Origin: Conidiobolus incongruus B7586
Taxonomy: Eukaryota > Entomophthoromycota > Entomophthoromycetes > Entomophthorales > Conidiobolaceae
Assembly: GCA_000697335.1 (NCBI GenBank)
Contig: JNEM01006591.1
Coordinates: forward strand, 1 to 64,000
Reading direction: 5' to 3'
Length of the DNA stretch: 64,000 bases
Within the stretch, counting starts at the first letter, position 1; each line of letters starts with the position of its first letter. The position numbers and the translations under genes are program-made. Shown in pieces: positions 1-13,680 of this stretch. Below the pieces are notes generated by a model, which saw only the letters and a list, made by a program, of their open reading frames with translations, ran no database searches and was not told the origin of the DNA.

Positions 1-2696
1 AATTTTTATATATAATTAATCAATTAATAATATTTTTTATTTTATATTTTTTAGTTAATTAATGAAATAATATTTATTAATTATTTTATCTAATCATTAT
101 TTATAAAAAACTGTATAATTTAGTTTTATAAATAATTAATAACAAAATATAAAAAATTATTAAATTTTTAATAATTATTATATTGAATTTTATTTAATAA
201 AAGATTAATAATAAAATTTCTTAATCTTTATAAATTTAAAACCTTATAATCAATTTAGATATCTTAATATTTTGTTTAAGTTTTAAATGAATTAAAAATT
301 AAAAAATTATAAATAATTTAAAACTATATTTGAAAATATTTAATAATCAAATTCTTATTATAATAACTTAAATAAAATTCAATTATTTGTTACTATGTAA
401 GTTATAAGTGTAATAACTATGATTATATTAAATTATGAAAAATTAAATTATTGTTAAAAGAGTAATATATTATAATTACAAATTTAATAATAATCTTATA
501 TTTATGGTCAAATTAATTAACTATTGTGTTAATACTGAAATGATTTTTCAAAGTAGATTAATTCAATTGATTCTATATTCTCAACTTTCAAAAATTTAAA
601 TTATAAAAATTAATAAATTATATTTTTGGAAAGAAAAATCATTAATTCCGACTCTAAAACTATTTTTAATATCTAATAAATCATCATACTATATCCCATA
701 TATGTATTACATTCCGAATGATATCATTCCGATATACTCGAAATAGTTGATCTATATAATATAAAAAGTCCAGAATTCTATTGTATCCAAATTATCGGAT
801 ATAAATCAAGTGTAACTTCATCAAATTAGTTTCGGAGGATAATAATTAATATAGCATTTTAAAATTATTTCATAATAATGCTATGAATTTGTGTGACTTT
901 GGAAGAGAATATGCTGATATAATTAAATCTGATAATTAATTGTAATTTTTTATTATTTAAAATAATAATTAATATAATATTTAAAATTCATTGATGAGTA
1001 ATATTTTGCTTTATATACTTCATAGACTTGAAATGAAACCCAGATGTAGTAGATAAATTTTGAGATGATAAATTTATTTTCTAATATTTAAATTGTTTAA
1101 TATTAATATAAATTTTAATGATATTCTGAATATAAATAGAGAGATTAAGTTTATATTAAATTAAAAATTTACAATAATTTAGATTATTGAAAGTTTAATG
1201 TGAGATCCATCAGTTAACATTTTGGACTTCATAATTCATTTAATTAAGTATAAGATTTATTCCTTATAATAAAAATAATTCTATCGGATCTTTTAGACTT
1301 AACAAACACTGATTTAGCACCACATCACAAACTCACAGAGTTTTTTCCATCAATTATAAATTGAGTTGCGAGTGATATCATTACAAGGAAACAAACAATT
1401 TATTAATCACAAATAAATAACTGTCCAGGATATTATCAAATCTAGTTACTCTAACTGAGCCAAGTGGAACATTTTCAAATTTTCTTCGGAGTAATTTTTT
1501 CAATACAAAATTGAAATTGGATCAATTAGATAATATCTCAACAAAAAATGATAGATGTTTTCGTATTAGATTCTCTTGATATATAATCGTATCAATGTTT
1601 ATAGCTATTATTTAATTTTTGCATATATATCAAAGGTAATGGTAAAGGAAATTCAATTTTATCAAATACTGGTATGGTATTTATTATTATATATATTATT
1701 AGTTTTCTGATTACAGATAAAAAATTCCACTTAGCAAAGATTTTATTAACCAAACTGATAATATTGATACTCTAATATTTTGATACTTATTATCGAAATA
1801 GCTTTTATTTACGAATTTATATATTAAAGTAAATAATAGAATATTTCTCAGTATATGTAAGAATTAAACTTAATACAAATAATATTCATATGATAAAATA
1901 AAATAATCAAGCCTATTTGGGATTTTAATACCAATTTTAAGTAAGAGCTAGTTTGATATATATTAGACTAGAAATGATTAGATAACTTGAATATAATATA
2001 TAAGAATATAATAATATAACAATATATTTAATTTCAAATCAATATCCTATATTTATACCTTGATTCTTAATTGATTCAAAATAATTCAATTGTTGAAGGT
2101 TTAAATATTCAAATACGAACAATATAATCAATTTGAAAGTATATTTATATATTGATAAATGAACCTAACTAGAATTTTTTAATAAATATGTATAGTTGAG
2201 TCTAATATATTTAAAAGTAATCTCAATATAATTGCAAATAAACATGAATTAGTCAAGCATTTAAATTGAAATAAAAAAAATAAACTGTATATGATATATT
2301 GAAATTAATAATTAAATAGTAGAAGTTATAAAAAAATTAATAATAATTAAATTATAGAGATTAATGCTATAATTTAAAAAATAAGTAATTGACTTCATAA
2401 ACAATAAAAATTTGATAAATAGTAATTGAGTAAATTATTCAAAATGAATACTATTATAGATTTGAAATTTTCGGTGGTATAAAAGATTAATTAAAGTTCG
2501 AGTATAGTGAATAAATTCGAAATAAATCATTTATAAATAAATACCAGTAAAATAATCTTGTAGAACATGTAAGTAATTGACCAAATTACTTCCGTTTCAT
2601 ATGAAGATATCGCTATGATTAATTGAAAAAGTCTCTATTTTTCGGAAGATAATCATTGTGTTTTGTATCAAGATTCCAACACAATTAATACTGCTG
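1..2696. other. AT-rich gene-free stretch
   Basis: No frame of useful length and no RNA gene is visible on either strand. The sequence is dominated by A/T homopolymers and short TA-type repeats. The part around 1.2-1.6 kb is slightly richer in G and C but gives no readable protein. Old, fully decayed repeats are the likeliest content (inference). Confidence 0.6.
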
Positions 2697-2948
2697 TGAG
2701 ATCCCAAAGTGCTACGCTTGACACCATTTCTAACCTCGGGTTTCTATTCTATAAGAAGGCTTAATTGACCATTGCTTACGACACAAGTTGTAATATTAAT
2801 TAGTCTTAATGACTAAATCCAATGGCTTATTCCAAACATCACTTTAGCCAATAAACCCTCAAATACATTTGTCTACTATTAAGTAACAACAATACCTATT
2901 GCCCCTTATTTTACAATATTCATAATACCCATAGAGAAGCTACATTAT
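2697..2948 (+). repeat. left inverted arm of fold-back element
   Basis: It pairs with 3446-3697 in opposite orientation. It starts TGAGATCCC and stays alignable to about 2948. Confidence 0.85.
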
Positions 2949-3445
2949 AATAAAATTTAAAAATGGATAATAATACAAAGTTTGTTCATTTTAAATAAAT
3001 GAATTTTTTAATAGAAAACTTGCATTAATTATTTATTCAAATTATTTTAATAGTATATTAAATTTGAAAAATTAGAAAAACTATTTTTATTATTCATTAT
3101 ATATTTTTTCTTAAGTATTAAATTTTTTTGATAAATCTTGAATTCAGCTATAAATTTGATTAAATTATTAAGAATTTAAAATAGTTGATAAAACTTTTTA
3201 TATAGTTCTATTAATATAAATTATGAATTTAATAATTCAATTTTATTATCATTGGGTATAAATATTGCTAGATTTTTCTTTTAAATCATTAGCTCAATTG
3301 ATGCTAATAAATCCTTAACGTGTTTAATATATGAAATGAAAATCACTATCCCTTTAGGAATATCTCTAATAGCATATTCAATATAATATCCTCAGATAAT
3401 TTTAGTGAAATAGAAATTAAATTTTACAGACAATTTTAGTGAATC

Positions 3446-3697
3446 GTAGTGTAGTTTCTTTACGAGTATTATGAATATTGTAATGCAAGGGGCAATAGGT
3501 ATTGTTGTTACTTAATAGTAGGCAAATGTATTTGAGGGTTTATTGGCTAAAGTGATGTTTGGAATAAGCCATTGGATTTAATCATTAAGACCAATTAATA
3601 TTACAACTTGTGTTGCAAGCAATGGTCAATTAAGCCTTCTTATAGAATAGAAACCTGAGGTTAGAAATGGTGTCAAGTGTATCACTTTGGGATCTCA
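3446..3697 (-). repeat. right inverted arm of fold-back element
   Basis: It is the reverse complement of 2697-2948 with scattered, mainly transition, differences. It ends GGGATCTCA at 3697. Confidence 0.85.
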
Positions 3698-3899
3698 AAC
3701 CAAGTTTAATTATATTTTAAAAATTCTCAATAGTTTGAAAAAAAATTATTATTAACAAAACTTGATATGATATATTTATAATATTACCTTAAATTTAAAG
3801 TAATGGGAAATTTTTTAATTTCTAATTTTTCAAATATATTATTAGTTTGAAATAAATAAATATATACAAAGTTAATAGGAAACTATATATTTTTAATAT

Positions 3900-4950
3900 A
3901 TATATATAATAATTTTTTTGATTAAAAAATTAACTTTTCAAAATTGGTTGTTTAATTTAATTATGTTTAAACCAAATAATAATCATCAAAAGTTTTTTAT
4001 TTTAGTATTAATAAAACTTAACTATAAATCCTTTAAAATTATTTAAAATTTACAAGCAACTTTTAATAATAAAGTATTATTTAAATTAATAATTTATTGC
4101 TAGGTAAATTATTTTAAAGCTAAAAAAGAAATTATCTAAAACTTATTAAAATTTAAAAAACTAACTTTAATTATTACTTTTTTAATTGTTAATAGAGTAA
4201 AAAAATATATTAAAAAACACCTTTTTATTTTAATAAAGGAATTATCTAACTACTTTAATATTAGTTTTATAAGTATTTTATATATATTAAAGTTTAAACT
4301 TAAATTAATAAATAAAAATATAAAATAAATACCTTATAATTTAACTAAATTTAAAAAAAATTAGAGTAATTATTATTAAACAAAACTTACTCAAATATTA
4401 TTAGAAGTTTAAACTTTTATAATAAATAATTACAATTGATGAATTTTAAATCTATGTATAATTTTTAACTAAAACACAAATCAAAATGTTAAATTAAGTT
4501 AAATTAACTTTTTCTATAAATCCTTTTAAATAAACATTTTGTTAATAAGTAAATGTTAATTATTATAATAAATTATAATAGTATATGCTATTTTTATTTA
4601 ATTTTTAAAGGAAAATCAATTAATAGTAAACTTTATATTGTTTTTTTAAATAAAAATATTTTTAATTGGTGGTTTCAATATAATTTAAGAAAACATTATT
4701 TTATATAATAATTATAAAATATATAAATCTAAAGTTGTAAAAAACTTTATAATTAAAAATAACTGGAAAAAACTACTACATCTAGTATACTCTTTAAATT
4801 ATAACTTATATAATTATAATTGCTTTAAGCAATTAAAAAACTAGCTTACAAAAAAAAATTTCTACAGGAAAATTTAATTGGTTTATAAAACATTAAATTT
4901 TAGTCTTTAATAAAAAAATTATTTTTTAGGTGTTAGATCCTTGTTAAAAA
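3900..4950 (+). mobile_element. decayed Tc1/mariner-type transposon (IS630 superfamily)
   Basis: The plus strand at about 4698-4850 still reads as the C-terminal half of a DDE transposase. It gives an N-N-Y-K-I-Y-K-S stretch where the family has D-N-A-x-I-H-K-S, then KVVKNFIIKNNWKKLLHL, then Y-S-L-N-Y-N-L-Y-N where the family has Y-S-P-D-L-N-P-I-E-N. Further left, near 4430-4460, a frame reads LMNFKSMYNF, matching the I-D-E-x-x-F part of the fold. Substitutions are almost all of the GC-to-AT kind (Asp to Asn, Pro to Leu/Ser), and many in-frame stops are present. The element is inactive and about 1 kb long. Ends are approximate; a weak inverted repeat may lie near 3870 and 5060. Confidence 0.7.
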
Positions 4951-7900
4951 TATAGTAAAAAGTTATTAATAATAAAAGAAACTATTAAATTTATATTATA
5001 TATTTATTTTTATATATCATATATTAAAATATTTATTTATTTTTAATTGCAAAAAATTCCTATTATTGAAAATACAGAGTAATAAATATAAATCAAAATA
5101 AAATAATTATTTATATATTTGTATTTAATTTTTTATAATATTTTGTATAATTGTTGACTAATGTATTATTATCATATTATTTGTTTATATTTTAAATTTT
5201 GTTATAGTATAAATGAATTTGTATACATCATTTAAATTTGATTATTCTTTTTGTCCCTAATAATTATTATTCCATTGGAATTTTTTTATTAATTATAATA
5301 TATATTTGAATAAAAAATTATTGATTTAATTTGATTTAAACTTTTAATATATATTTGAAATTTTCATAATAGTTTACTAATTCATATTTATACTTAATTA
5401 AAATAAAACATAATGAATTTTAATAATAATAGTTTCATTATTTTCATTTATAATTGTTACAAAATTACTGTATTATTATAAATAATAACAATCGATATAA
5501 ATATTATTAATTATAGTTAATTTGTTTAATTATTACATATTTTATTTTAAATAAATTATTAATTAATTATTTAATATCCGAGGCACTTAAATTTTATTGG
5601 TAGTAATAATCAAATATAATTGTATATATTTAATAACTGATAATTTTCATTTCAAAGAAAAAATTAAGCCAAATCACTCTGTTTTATACATATCAATTAT
5701 AATTCTGACAATCATTCAAAAGTTAGCTTATTTTCAATAGATTCGAATATTTAAAAAGGAATTAATATAATAATTAGTTAATGCAAAATAAAGTTTTTCA
5801 AAAAAATTTTTTTTGTAAAAATATTAATCAAGTTAACAAGTAACTAATGACCAAAATTTATTAATATTATAAGGTATCATATGATTAGTAAAAATTTGAT
5901 AAAAACTGACGAATACAAAATTAAGAAATTTGAGCTTTTGGAAAGTTTATGGAATATATGCATTTTACCAAGCTATTGATATTGAATAAAATAATATTTT
6001 TTTTATCTTTTACGAAGATTATCTTTCAAAATATTCAGAACATATTATTTAGAGTTTATCGGTACTTATAAAGCTTGAAATAAAAACACATTGTTGAAAA
6101 GCTTAAATTATAATATTTAATAAAATATATTAGTACATTGAAATATTTATCATTAATATTATATTTAAATTTATGGCAATATATTCAAGGTAATCCTATT
6201 AAATTTTTTCATAAAAATCAAATTATAACAAATATATATATATATATATATAATTTATTTTATCCAAACCATTAGTTTTTAATAGCTTAAATTATAGAGA
6301 GATTAAATAATTTAGATTAACTTTATATAGCTAAATAATAAAATAATACAATAATAATAATAATATAAAATATCCAAGAATTTTTTACAATAAATAACAC
6401 AAACCACTAGAAAAAACAATTAATAATTTCATTTTAATAAATTATAATAAAGTTAAAATAAAATTAAAATAATGAATTTTTATTTAATTGAACTATATGA
6501 TTAAATTTTATATTAGTATTTATTAAAATTGATAAGCAAAATATATTAAATCAATATATAAATTTTTGTTATTGATTTTATTAATTCCACCACACAATAT
6601 TTTCCCTCCTTTTAAATAATTATTGATTATTGGTTATTTTTATCTTCATTATATGTTGGACTACTGCTATATATCTAATCTATTCAATACAAGTAATTTA
6701 AATTTATTGAGGTTTTCACAATTAAAAAAATATAAATTTATTAAAATATAAAAATTACATTAAAAATATTTAAATTTCAATTTATTTATTTTTATTTTTA
6801 AAATATTTTATCAATATATATTAAACTATACCATACTTATACTTAGATAAATTTAAAATATATATGATACTTCAATACTAAGAATATTCAATTAAAATAA
6901 CTATATTATTTCAATATAGTTACAAAATTACTGTATAAATTAAAATATATATAAAATTTTTGGTTATTAATCGATATTAATAATTTTATAAATAATACCT
7001 TCTATTTTATCAAATTATGTTATAAACATACTATATAGTATCTTTCTTGGATTATTAAAGAAAAGTAGCTATAATATTATTTAATCCATTTAATTTTTTT
7101 ATTTTAATAATAAGTAATCTATAAATGATAAAATTATTTGTAAATATATAAATTATGTGAAAATTTCTAAATGCTTTTCCAAATATAAAAAATAGTTATT
7201 AATAATATAACACTATTTATCTAATAACCTTTAAAAAATAATATTTATGTTTGATTTATAAAAACGATAAAATATAAATATAATAAATATACTGGTATTG
7301 ATGGATAGTTTTGATATTTAATATAATATATTCGATATAGTTTAATCAGTAATTGCTATATAATATTTAGCTATATATATTTGATAATAGATAATTTGGA
7401 TATTCAAATTATTTGAAATAATAAAAAGACTATTGTAGTATTTTATATAATTTTATTAATTATTATTATTATTCTAAGTGATATATGAAAATCAATTTGT
7501 TGGGGAGTAAAATTCATCAAATAATATTAAAAAGATTAAATTGAATATAATTTTTGTAAAATATAAATATAAAAAATATAATTATGATGGTGATAATATA
7601 TATACAATATAAAACTCGATTTATATTTTACAACTTATTTTTTTAGCATTACCTAATACAAATAACTTTATCTAGACTAATATATAGTATGTTCTATCAA
7701 TATTATTTACAATAATTTATTAATTATTAATAATATTTTCAAAGCAATAATATGTTTCATATTCCTTATTTGATAACTTATAACGCAAATTTCAGATTCT
7801 TATGATATTATAATAAATGATTATAATATTCATAGTTAATTTAATATTATCTAACTATTATGTTAAATCTGATAAATGATTTGAAAGCTCAAAAATATAT

Positions 7901-10066
7901 AAATATTAGAATATTTTTTATAGTTTCTTTATAAAACCTGATATAATAAGACTTTTTTAACTTTGCCAAAATTGAGAAATAATAATTGTCAAATCTTGGA
8001 TCTTTTAAAAAATACTATAAAAATCATTTGTTAGATCCAACATATAATACTAATAACGAAATTTTTTAAAATTTAAAATTTAAAAATAGTTTAATTCACT
8101 CGAAACTTAAAGATCTAATATTTAAGATATACTCTGTTTAGCTCTAACTAAATATATTACTTATTTACAAAACACAAATAAAAAATATTTTGAATATTAC
8201 CTATCTGACTTGGCCAAATTACTAGCAAAGTCTTGATGTTTTAATATCGTCCTTGTTGAAATTTTATAATAAAATTAATCAAAAATTACAATTATATGTT
8301 ATATATATTAACTAATAATCAAATTGCTAATAAAAATATAGTCCATATAAATCTACAATGTATAGTACTCGTCTTACTATGTTTAAAAACCTATTGAAAT
8401 AAATAAATCACGAATTGAAGTATATAATATATTAGCAAGTAACAAAAAGAGTGCTTGAGTTAAAAAATCAAATCAACTTCCATAAATGCCAAAATAAAAT
8501 TTATTCGAAAAAAATACTGTTATAGAGTAAAGAAAAATATTATAGTGTTCTAGCAACTATTGCAATTAAAAATAAAATGTCATAATAAATTTGTAATTTT
8601 GAGCAACTAATGTTACTAATTTGTGCAACCAAACTTTAATTACACTTTATTTTAAATTCTAGTTATAATCGTAGGTTAGTTGAGATAAGCGAATGACAAA
8701 TTTATTGATGTAAATAAATATGAATGATGTCTCTTCTTTAGTTTATATCAGTCTATTATATACCTAAGCTATGGTAGGTTTTATCGTTACTCTAGTCATA
8801 TAGGATGTTGAGTGTGATATAATTGGAAAATTACGCGTGGATAAAGACAACGGTATGGTTATAAAGTTTAATTAATGGTTTAATAGAGAGGATAGCCGAT
8901 AACCATGATAGCAATATATATATATAACTTAAATTATTATAACTCTTTTTATTAAGAAAGACTGGTGTTAATTGCCCTATCCCCAATCACACAAAATAAA
9001 ACTCTTGTGCACTTTTCGTTTTAGTAGGTTAACTAAATTAATTCAAAGGAAAATTTAGTTACATATCAATTTTATATTATGAGATTGATGATATAATTTT
9101 CAAAGTAAAATGTAATAAGCCATATAAAAGTGATTAGTAATTACCAATAGTATATAATTACATTTTTGGAAAAAAGAAATTATCTTTGATTACACAAATA
9201 TTATTTTTTTTATTTGGACCGGTTATACTATATCTAAAATCAAAAATAAACAATATTTGATTTTTTTATATCAAAAAATTATAAAAAATAATACTTTATA
9301 TTAGTTCTATTTTATAATATATTTTGAGTTTTTATAGATTTTTATTATTAAAAACCTAATTATAATATATTGATTTCAAATTTTATAATTTTTATTAATA
9401 TGAAATATATGAAAAATAATTCAAATTAATCCAATCTATTATTATTTTTATAATAATTAAAACTATTGAATTATTATATCTTAATGATTAATTATAATAA
9501 AATCTTTTATGATCTATTTTTGAAATTATGATAACTATAATGAAATTTATAAAATATTGGAAATAGTTATTAATATTATATTAATTTCAAATCTTTTATT
9601 AAAAATAATATAATAAATAATATTTATAGATATAAGATATATTATATACTATGAATATATTTTATATAGCAAAATAAAGAATTCCAATAGAATAAATTTA
9701 ATTAATAAACTTTTAAAATTAGAAAATATAAATCAGTTATATATATTAAATATTAATATACCTATCTTGTCCTTTATAAAGTTATTTATATTAGCTAAAA
9801 ATTTTCAAATATAATTTTGAAATTAGTTTTAATTAAAAAAATCAATTTTATTAGTTTATATTTTATTAAATTATATATAAATAATTTTAATTAATTTATC
9901 AATATATTATATTAATATTTTACCAATATTAATTTAAGTTTTGAAAATTCTTTTATTATTCAGTTTAAATATATTATTCATAATATCTTTATATATTGAG
10001 TTCTATATTAAACTAATTATTTGATTTTTTTAAATATAATAAAATTATTTTTAAATAATATTTATA
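4951..10066. other. AT-rich gene-free stretch
   Basis: No supported gene was found. A TA microsatellite lies at 6232-6253. The part at 8620-9060 has somewhat more G+C and may be an unreadable relic of coding or transposon sequence, but no frame persists. The rest is low-complexity A/T sequence. Confidence 0.55.
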
Positions 10067-10067
10067 T

Positions 10068-11641
10068 ACTAACTTGCAAAAATGAGTTATAAAATCAAAA
10101 ACACTTATATTTTTACTAATAACTTGATTAATATTTAATGAAATAAACCTAAATTAAATAATTAAAATCTATTATATTTATTAATTATATATATCATTAA
10201 ATGATGATATTTAGTTATTAATTAGTTAAAATATAAACCCTTAAATTTTACTTAGGGTAAGTTATTAATTTGTAGGTTTTTGGTGATAAAGAAATTAAAA
10301 CCTAGTGTATCTACCTTTAGCTTTTCTAACTTCTTTAAGTTTGTGGGATATAAAATCAACTAACTTTTTACACTAAAAAAGGTTAATTTTATTCTATGCT
10401 TCTTAAACATATTTTTAAAGTTGATTTAAATTTTTTACTAAGGGGAAAACTTTAATAACTTTTTTTAACTAATTCTAAATATGTTTAATTAGATTAAGGT
10501 TAAAAATTAAAGAGGCTACTTTATAACTGTTATCTTGTTATTTTTAAGTTATTTGGTAGTAGAAGTTATAATATAACAAGAAATATTATCTTACTAGAAA
10601 ATAACATTAGATTTGTTTAACCTATATTATTAAGTAGTTTTTTTCAATTTATTGTTTAGAATACTTTAATACATTTTAACATTAATTCCCCTATTAACTT
10701 TATAAAAATACCTTATATTTAAAGACAACATACATCCCCAGACAATAATTAACTTATTATTATACTTTTAGGTAAAATTAACATAATAGTCACAAAGTAG
10801 TTTTATATCTTTTTTGAAGCATTTAGTTTTTTTATTAGATTTACTAAAGTATATTTTTGTTTTATTAAACTAAATAACCTTACTCTAATTAATTTTAGTT
10901 TAACATTAATAGTGAGATTTAAACTCTTACTTAACTTTATAATAGGATTTCTTTAATTAAAGGTGTTTTTTTTAAAGTATAAGTGGTATCTATATTAATG
11001 TAAAGTATATATAATAATATTAATATTAACTAATATTTTTGTATAGTTTTATAATTCCTATTGTATTTCTACAATAGTACTACACTTACTTATATTAACT
11101 AACCTATAAATATATTTCTTATTATATTTATTTATAATTTTAACACACTTAAGTTTAAGGTTAAATATTTCTTTATTGTTATTCTTAATAGCTTTAACTA
11201 TAATAGACTAGCTAATACTAGTAATTCTAATAATATTATAAGTTGCTTTATCTTTTTTATAAAGTTAATTGATATATATGTAGATTTTTTTAGAGAGGGA
11301 TTTAGGTATAATAATACTAATAAAAAAATTTAATATATTTGTAAAATATTATATAAAATAATAACAAAGAGAGAAAAAAGATATGGTTATATATTGTTAA
11401 ATATATCCTCTTATCTTAAAAACTCACAAATTTATAACTCACTTTAGTTAAATATTAAAGGTTAATATTTTTGCTAATAGTTTACTAAATATATTTAAAT
11501 ATATTTATTTATTATTAAATAATATACCTTAATTATATATTATAGTTTCAAGTAATCTAATATATACAATTGTTTTAATTATTAATTAAAATATATATAT
11601 TTTTGATTTTATAACTCACTTTTACAAGTTAGTGTATAAGT
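10068..11641 (-). mobile_element. decayed Tc1/mariner-type transposon with nested terminal repeats
   Basis: The minus strand carries transposase remnants in the correct order. IVWGCM is at about 10728-10748 (family: VMVWGCM), followed by remnants of the I-x-F-Q-x-D-N block near 10580-10620, and KLVDFISHKLKEVRKAKGRY with T-R-F at 10301-10370 (family: L-I-x-S-M-P-R-R-x-x-A-V-x-x-A-K-G-G-Y-T-K-Y). Outer inverted repeats lie at about 10062-10110 and 11592-11642 (core ACTAACTTG...GAGTTATAAAATCAAAAA). A second inverted pair lies inside, at about 10207-10285 and 11412-11490, also containing the ctcAc/ataactcac motif, giving an IR/DR-like nested arrangement. Total length about 1.57 kb fits Tc1/mariner. 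Many stops are present, with strong AT drift. Confidence 0.8.
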
Positions 11642-13680
11642 TAAATCATTATTATATAAAAATTTAAATAATTTCAAATATAAAATCTAATATATAATAA
11701 TATTTATTGTTATCCCAATTTTTATAATTTATTTTGTAGTTTTATTAATTATTATATAATTAATAATAGTTGATTTTCTTTATAATTTTTGATAAATAAT
11801 TTATATTTTAATTTATAATTGAAAATATAAAATTTTCTAAAAAAATTACATAATGATTATATTAATATTATATTTAATATTATTTCTTCATTTTAAAATA
11901 ACTATTGATTTTATTTGTCTATTATTATTTATTTATAAGTATATTCAAATTTAGTATTGGTTCAAGATATATTAATAAATAAAATAATTATATGACTAAA
12001 AATATATAAAATTTAAATTAATAAATTATTTATTAATAATATCATAAAAAATAATATTGATATATAGATAATTAATTATATAAGTTATAATTTAAATAAG
12101 TAAATTGTTTAATTATATATATGATTTTGACATTTATAGTTAATTAAATATGATTTAAAAATCAAAATTTGGAATTAATAATAGTTATTAAATCATATAT
12201 TTAGTGTATTATCCTAGTGCTGGAAACTAGGATAATTGTATTGAATTAAGTTGGATTATTGGTAAGTGATAGGATTAGAATATAGTTATAGTGTTTTATT
12301 GGAAATCTTTGATAGAGATTTAGTATTATAGCTAGGTAATTGGGTAGGTTGATGAATGAATAGACAGATAGATAGGTAGGTAAATAGATCTCTGTTGTAT
12401 TTCCTCCTCCCTATACTGGGATGAGGATGGATCAATTTAAGGGAAAGTAGGATAAGAGGTAGATTATGGGTAAACTGACATAAAAGGTAAATATATATGG
12501 ATTAATTGGATAGATATGTGACATTTAGTTATTTGTTTATTTTCAAAAATAGATTGAATTAAAGCTTTGAAATTATAATACATAATAAAAACTTTTTTAG
12601 AAATTATTGTATTAAAGTATTTCTTATTACTTTACACAGTTGTTGTTTATATACTACGGTTTAATACCTTCTATTTAACAATATTAAGTGAAAATATTAC
12701 TCGAAAAACCGTAATGTGACGATAATGAAGTTTGTGTGTTTATCTATCAAGACATTAGAATCAATGAATCAATATTATCATTATTTTAAAACAAGATACC
12801 TCCAATAATATTTATTATATTGTGACTTTTGAAAATATAATTGCATTGCATCCAATTCGAAGTAGATTGGGTAGTTTGATTAATTCAAAGGCTTAGATTT
12901 GAAATTTTGATAATGAAGAGTAAATTATTTTCTTGCATGGATATTGTATAGTTTATTGAAAAAAGTTTATAAACCTGGTATATAGCTATGAATTGTTTTT
13001 GAACATCAAAATCATATTATCAAAAATTGAAATTCAAATGATTCAATGTCTTGATTTATAATATATATTAATTTTATAATAGGAATTTCTTTTATTAATA
13101 GTGGAGCATATTCTATTAGTGTTTAGGAATATATATTGAATCAAGTCATTTCAATTCATTACTGAACTCATCTTTTACAATAGTATATTTTAACTATTTC
13201 CGTGTCGGATATGGAACATCCTTGAAATATCATAAAACTAATTTATTTATTAAGTAAAAAAAGATATAGATTCTTAATGTGATAAAATACCCTCAATGAG
13301 CATATTAGAAATTTATTTTGTTTAATCTTGTTTTACATATAAATTAATAAAATTAACGCAATAATTACCAATATATATTATATATATAGATATTAGTAAA
13401 TGAATATAGTTTGATATATAAACCGTTATTATTAAATATACTGATTGATACATATGATACTAGAACTTAATTTTCAAAGCTTAAAGATATATAATTTGTC
13501 TTCTAAGAATTTGCAAAAGAATTTATTTATATCAGTTAGTAATTTTAAATCAACTTGAATCACAATTTTGCAAAAAATATAAAATATCCCATAATCTGAC
13601 AAAACTATCACATTAATAAATTAAACAGTTCAATATGACCATCAGGGTCAATAAATTACTAAAATCGAATCAATTTAAGG
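11642..13680. other. intergenic stretch upstream of polymerase eta
   Basis: No gene was found. 12190-12480 is a G-richer island containing a 10-bp perfect hairpin (12208-12236, loop TGCTGGAAA) and a degenerate GATA/GGTA tetranucleotide tract (12360-12390). Its nature is unknown. The remainder is A/T-rich and includes the promoter of the gene starting at 13681. Confidence 0.5.

Larger units (their letters stand above)
2697..3697. mobile_element. 1.0-kb fold-back (MITE-like) element
   Basis: Two inverted arms of about 252 bp (2697-2948 and 3446-3697) flank an AT-rich centre of about 500 bp with no coding frame. The outer ends read TGAGATCCCAAAGTG on one side and its complement on the other. 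By eye the outer 216 bp of the arms differ at about 8 positions, nearly all transitions, so identity is about 96 percent; the inner ends are more diverged. Long inverted arms around a non-coding core fit a non-autonomous DNA transposon or fold-back element. I see no clear target-site duplication, so an inverted segmental duplication is an alternative. It sits just left of a mariner relic in the same desert. Confidence 0.75.

Noticed and set aside
2690-3705. LTR retroelement explanation for the repeated arms
   Set aside because: The arms are inverted, not direct, and there is no coding remnant between them.
8620-9060. G+C-richer stretch that might be an old coding gene
   Set aside because: No frame runs more than a few dozen codons and no motif could be read on either strand.
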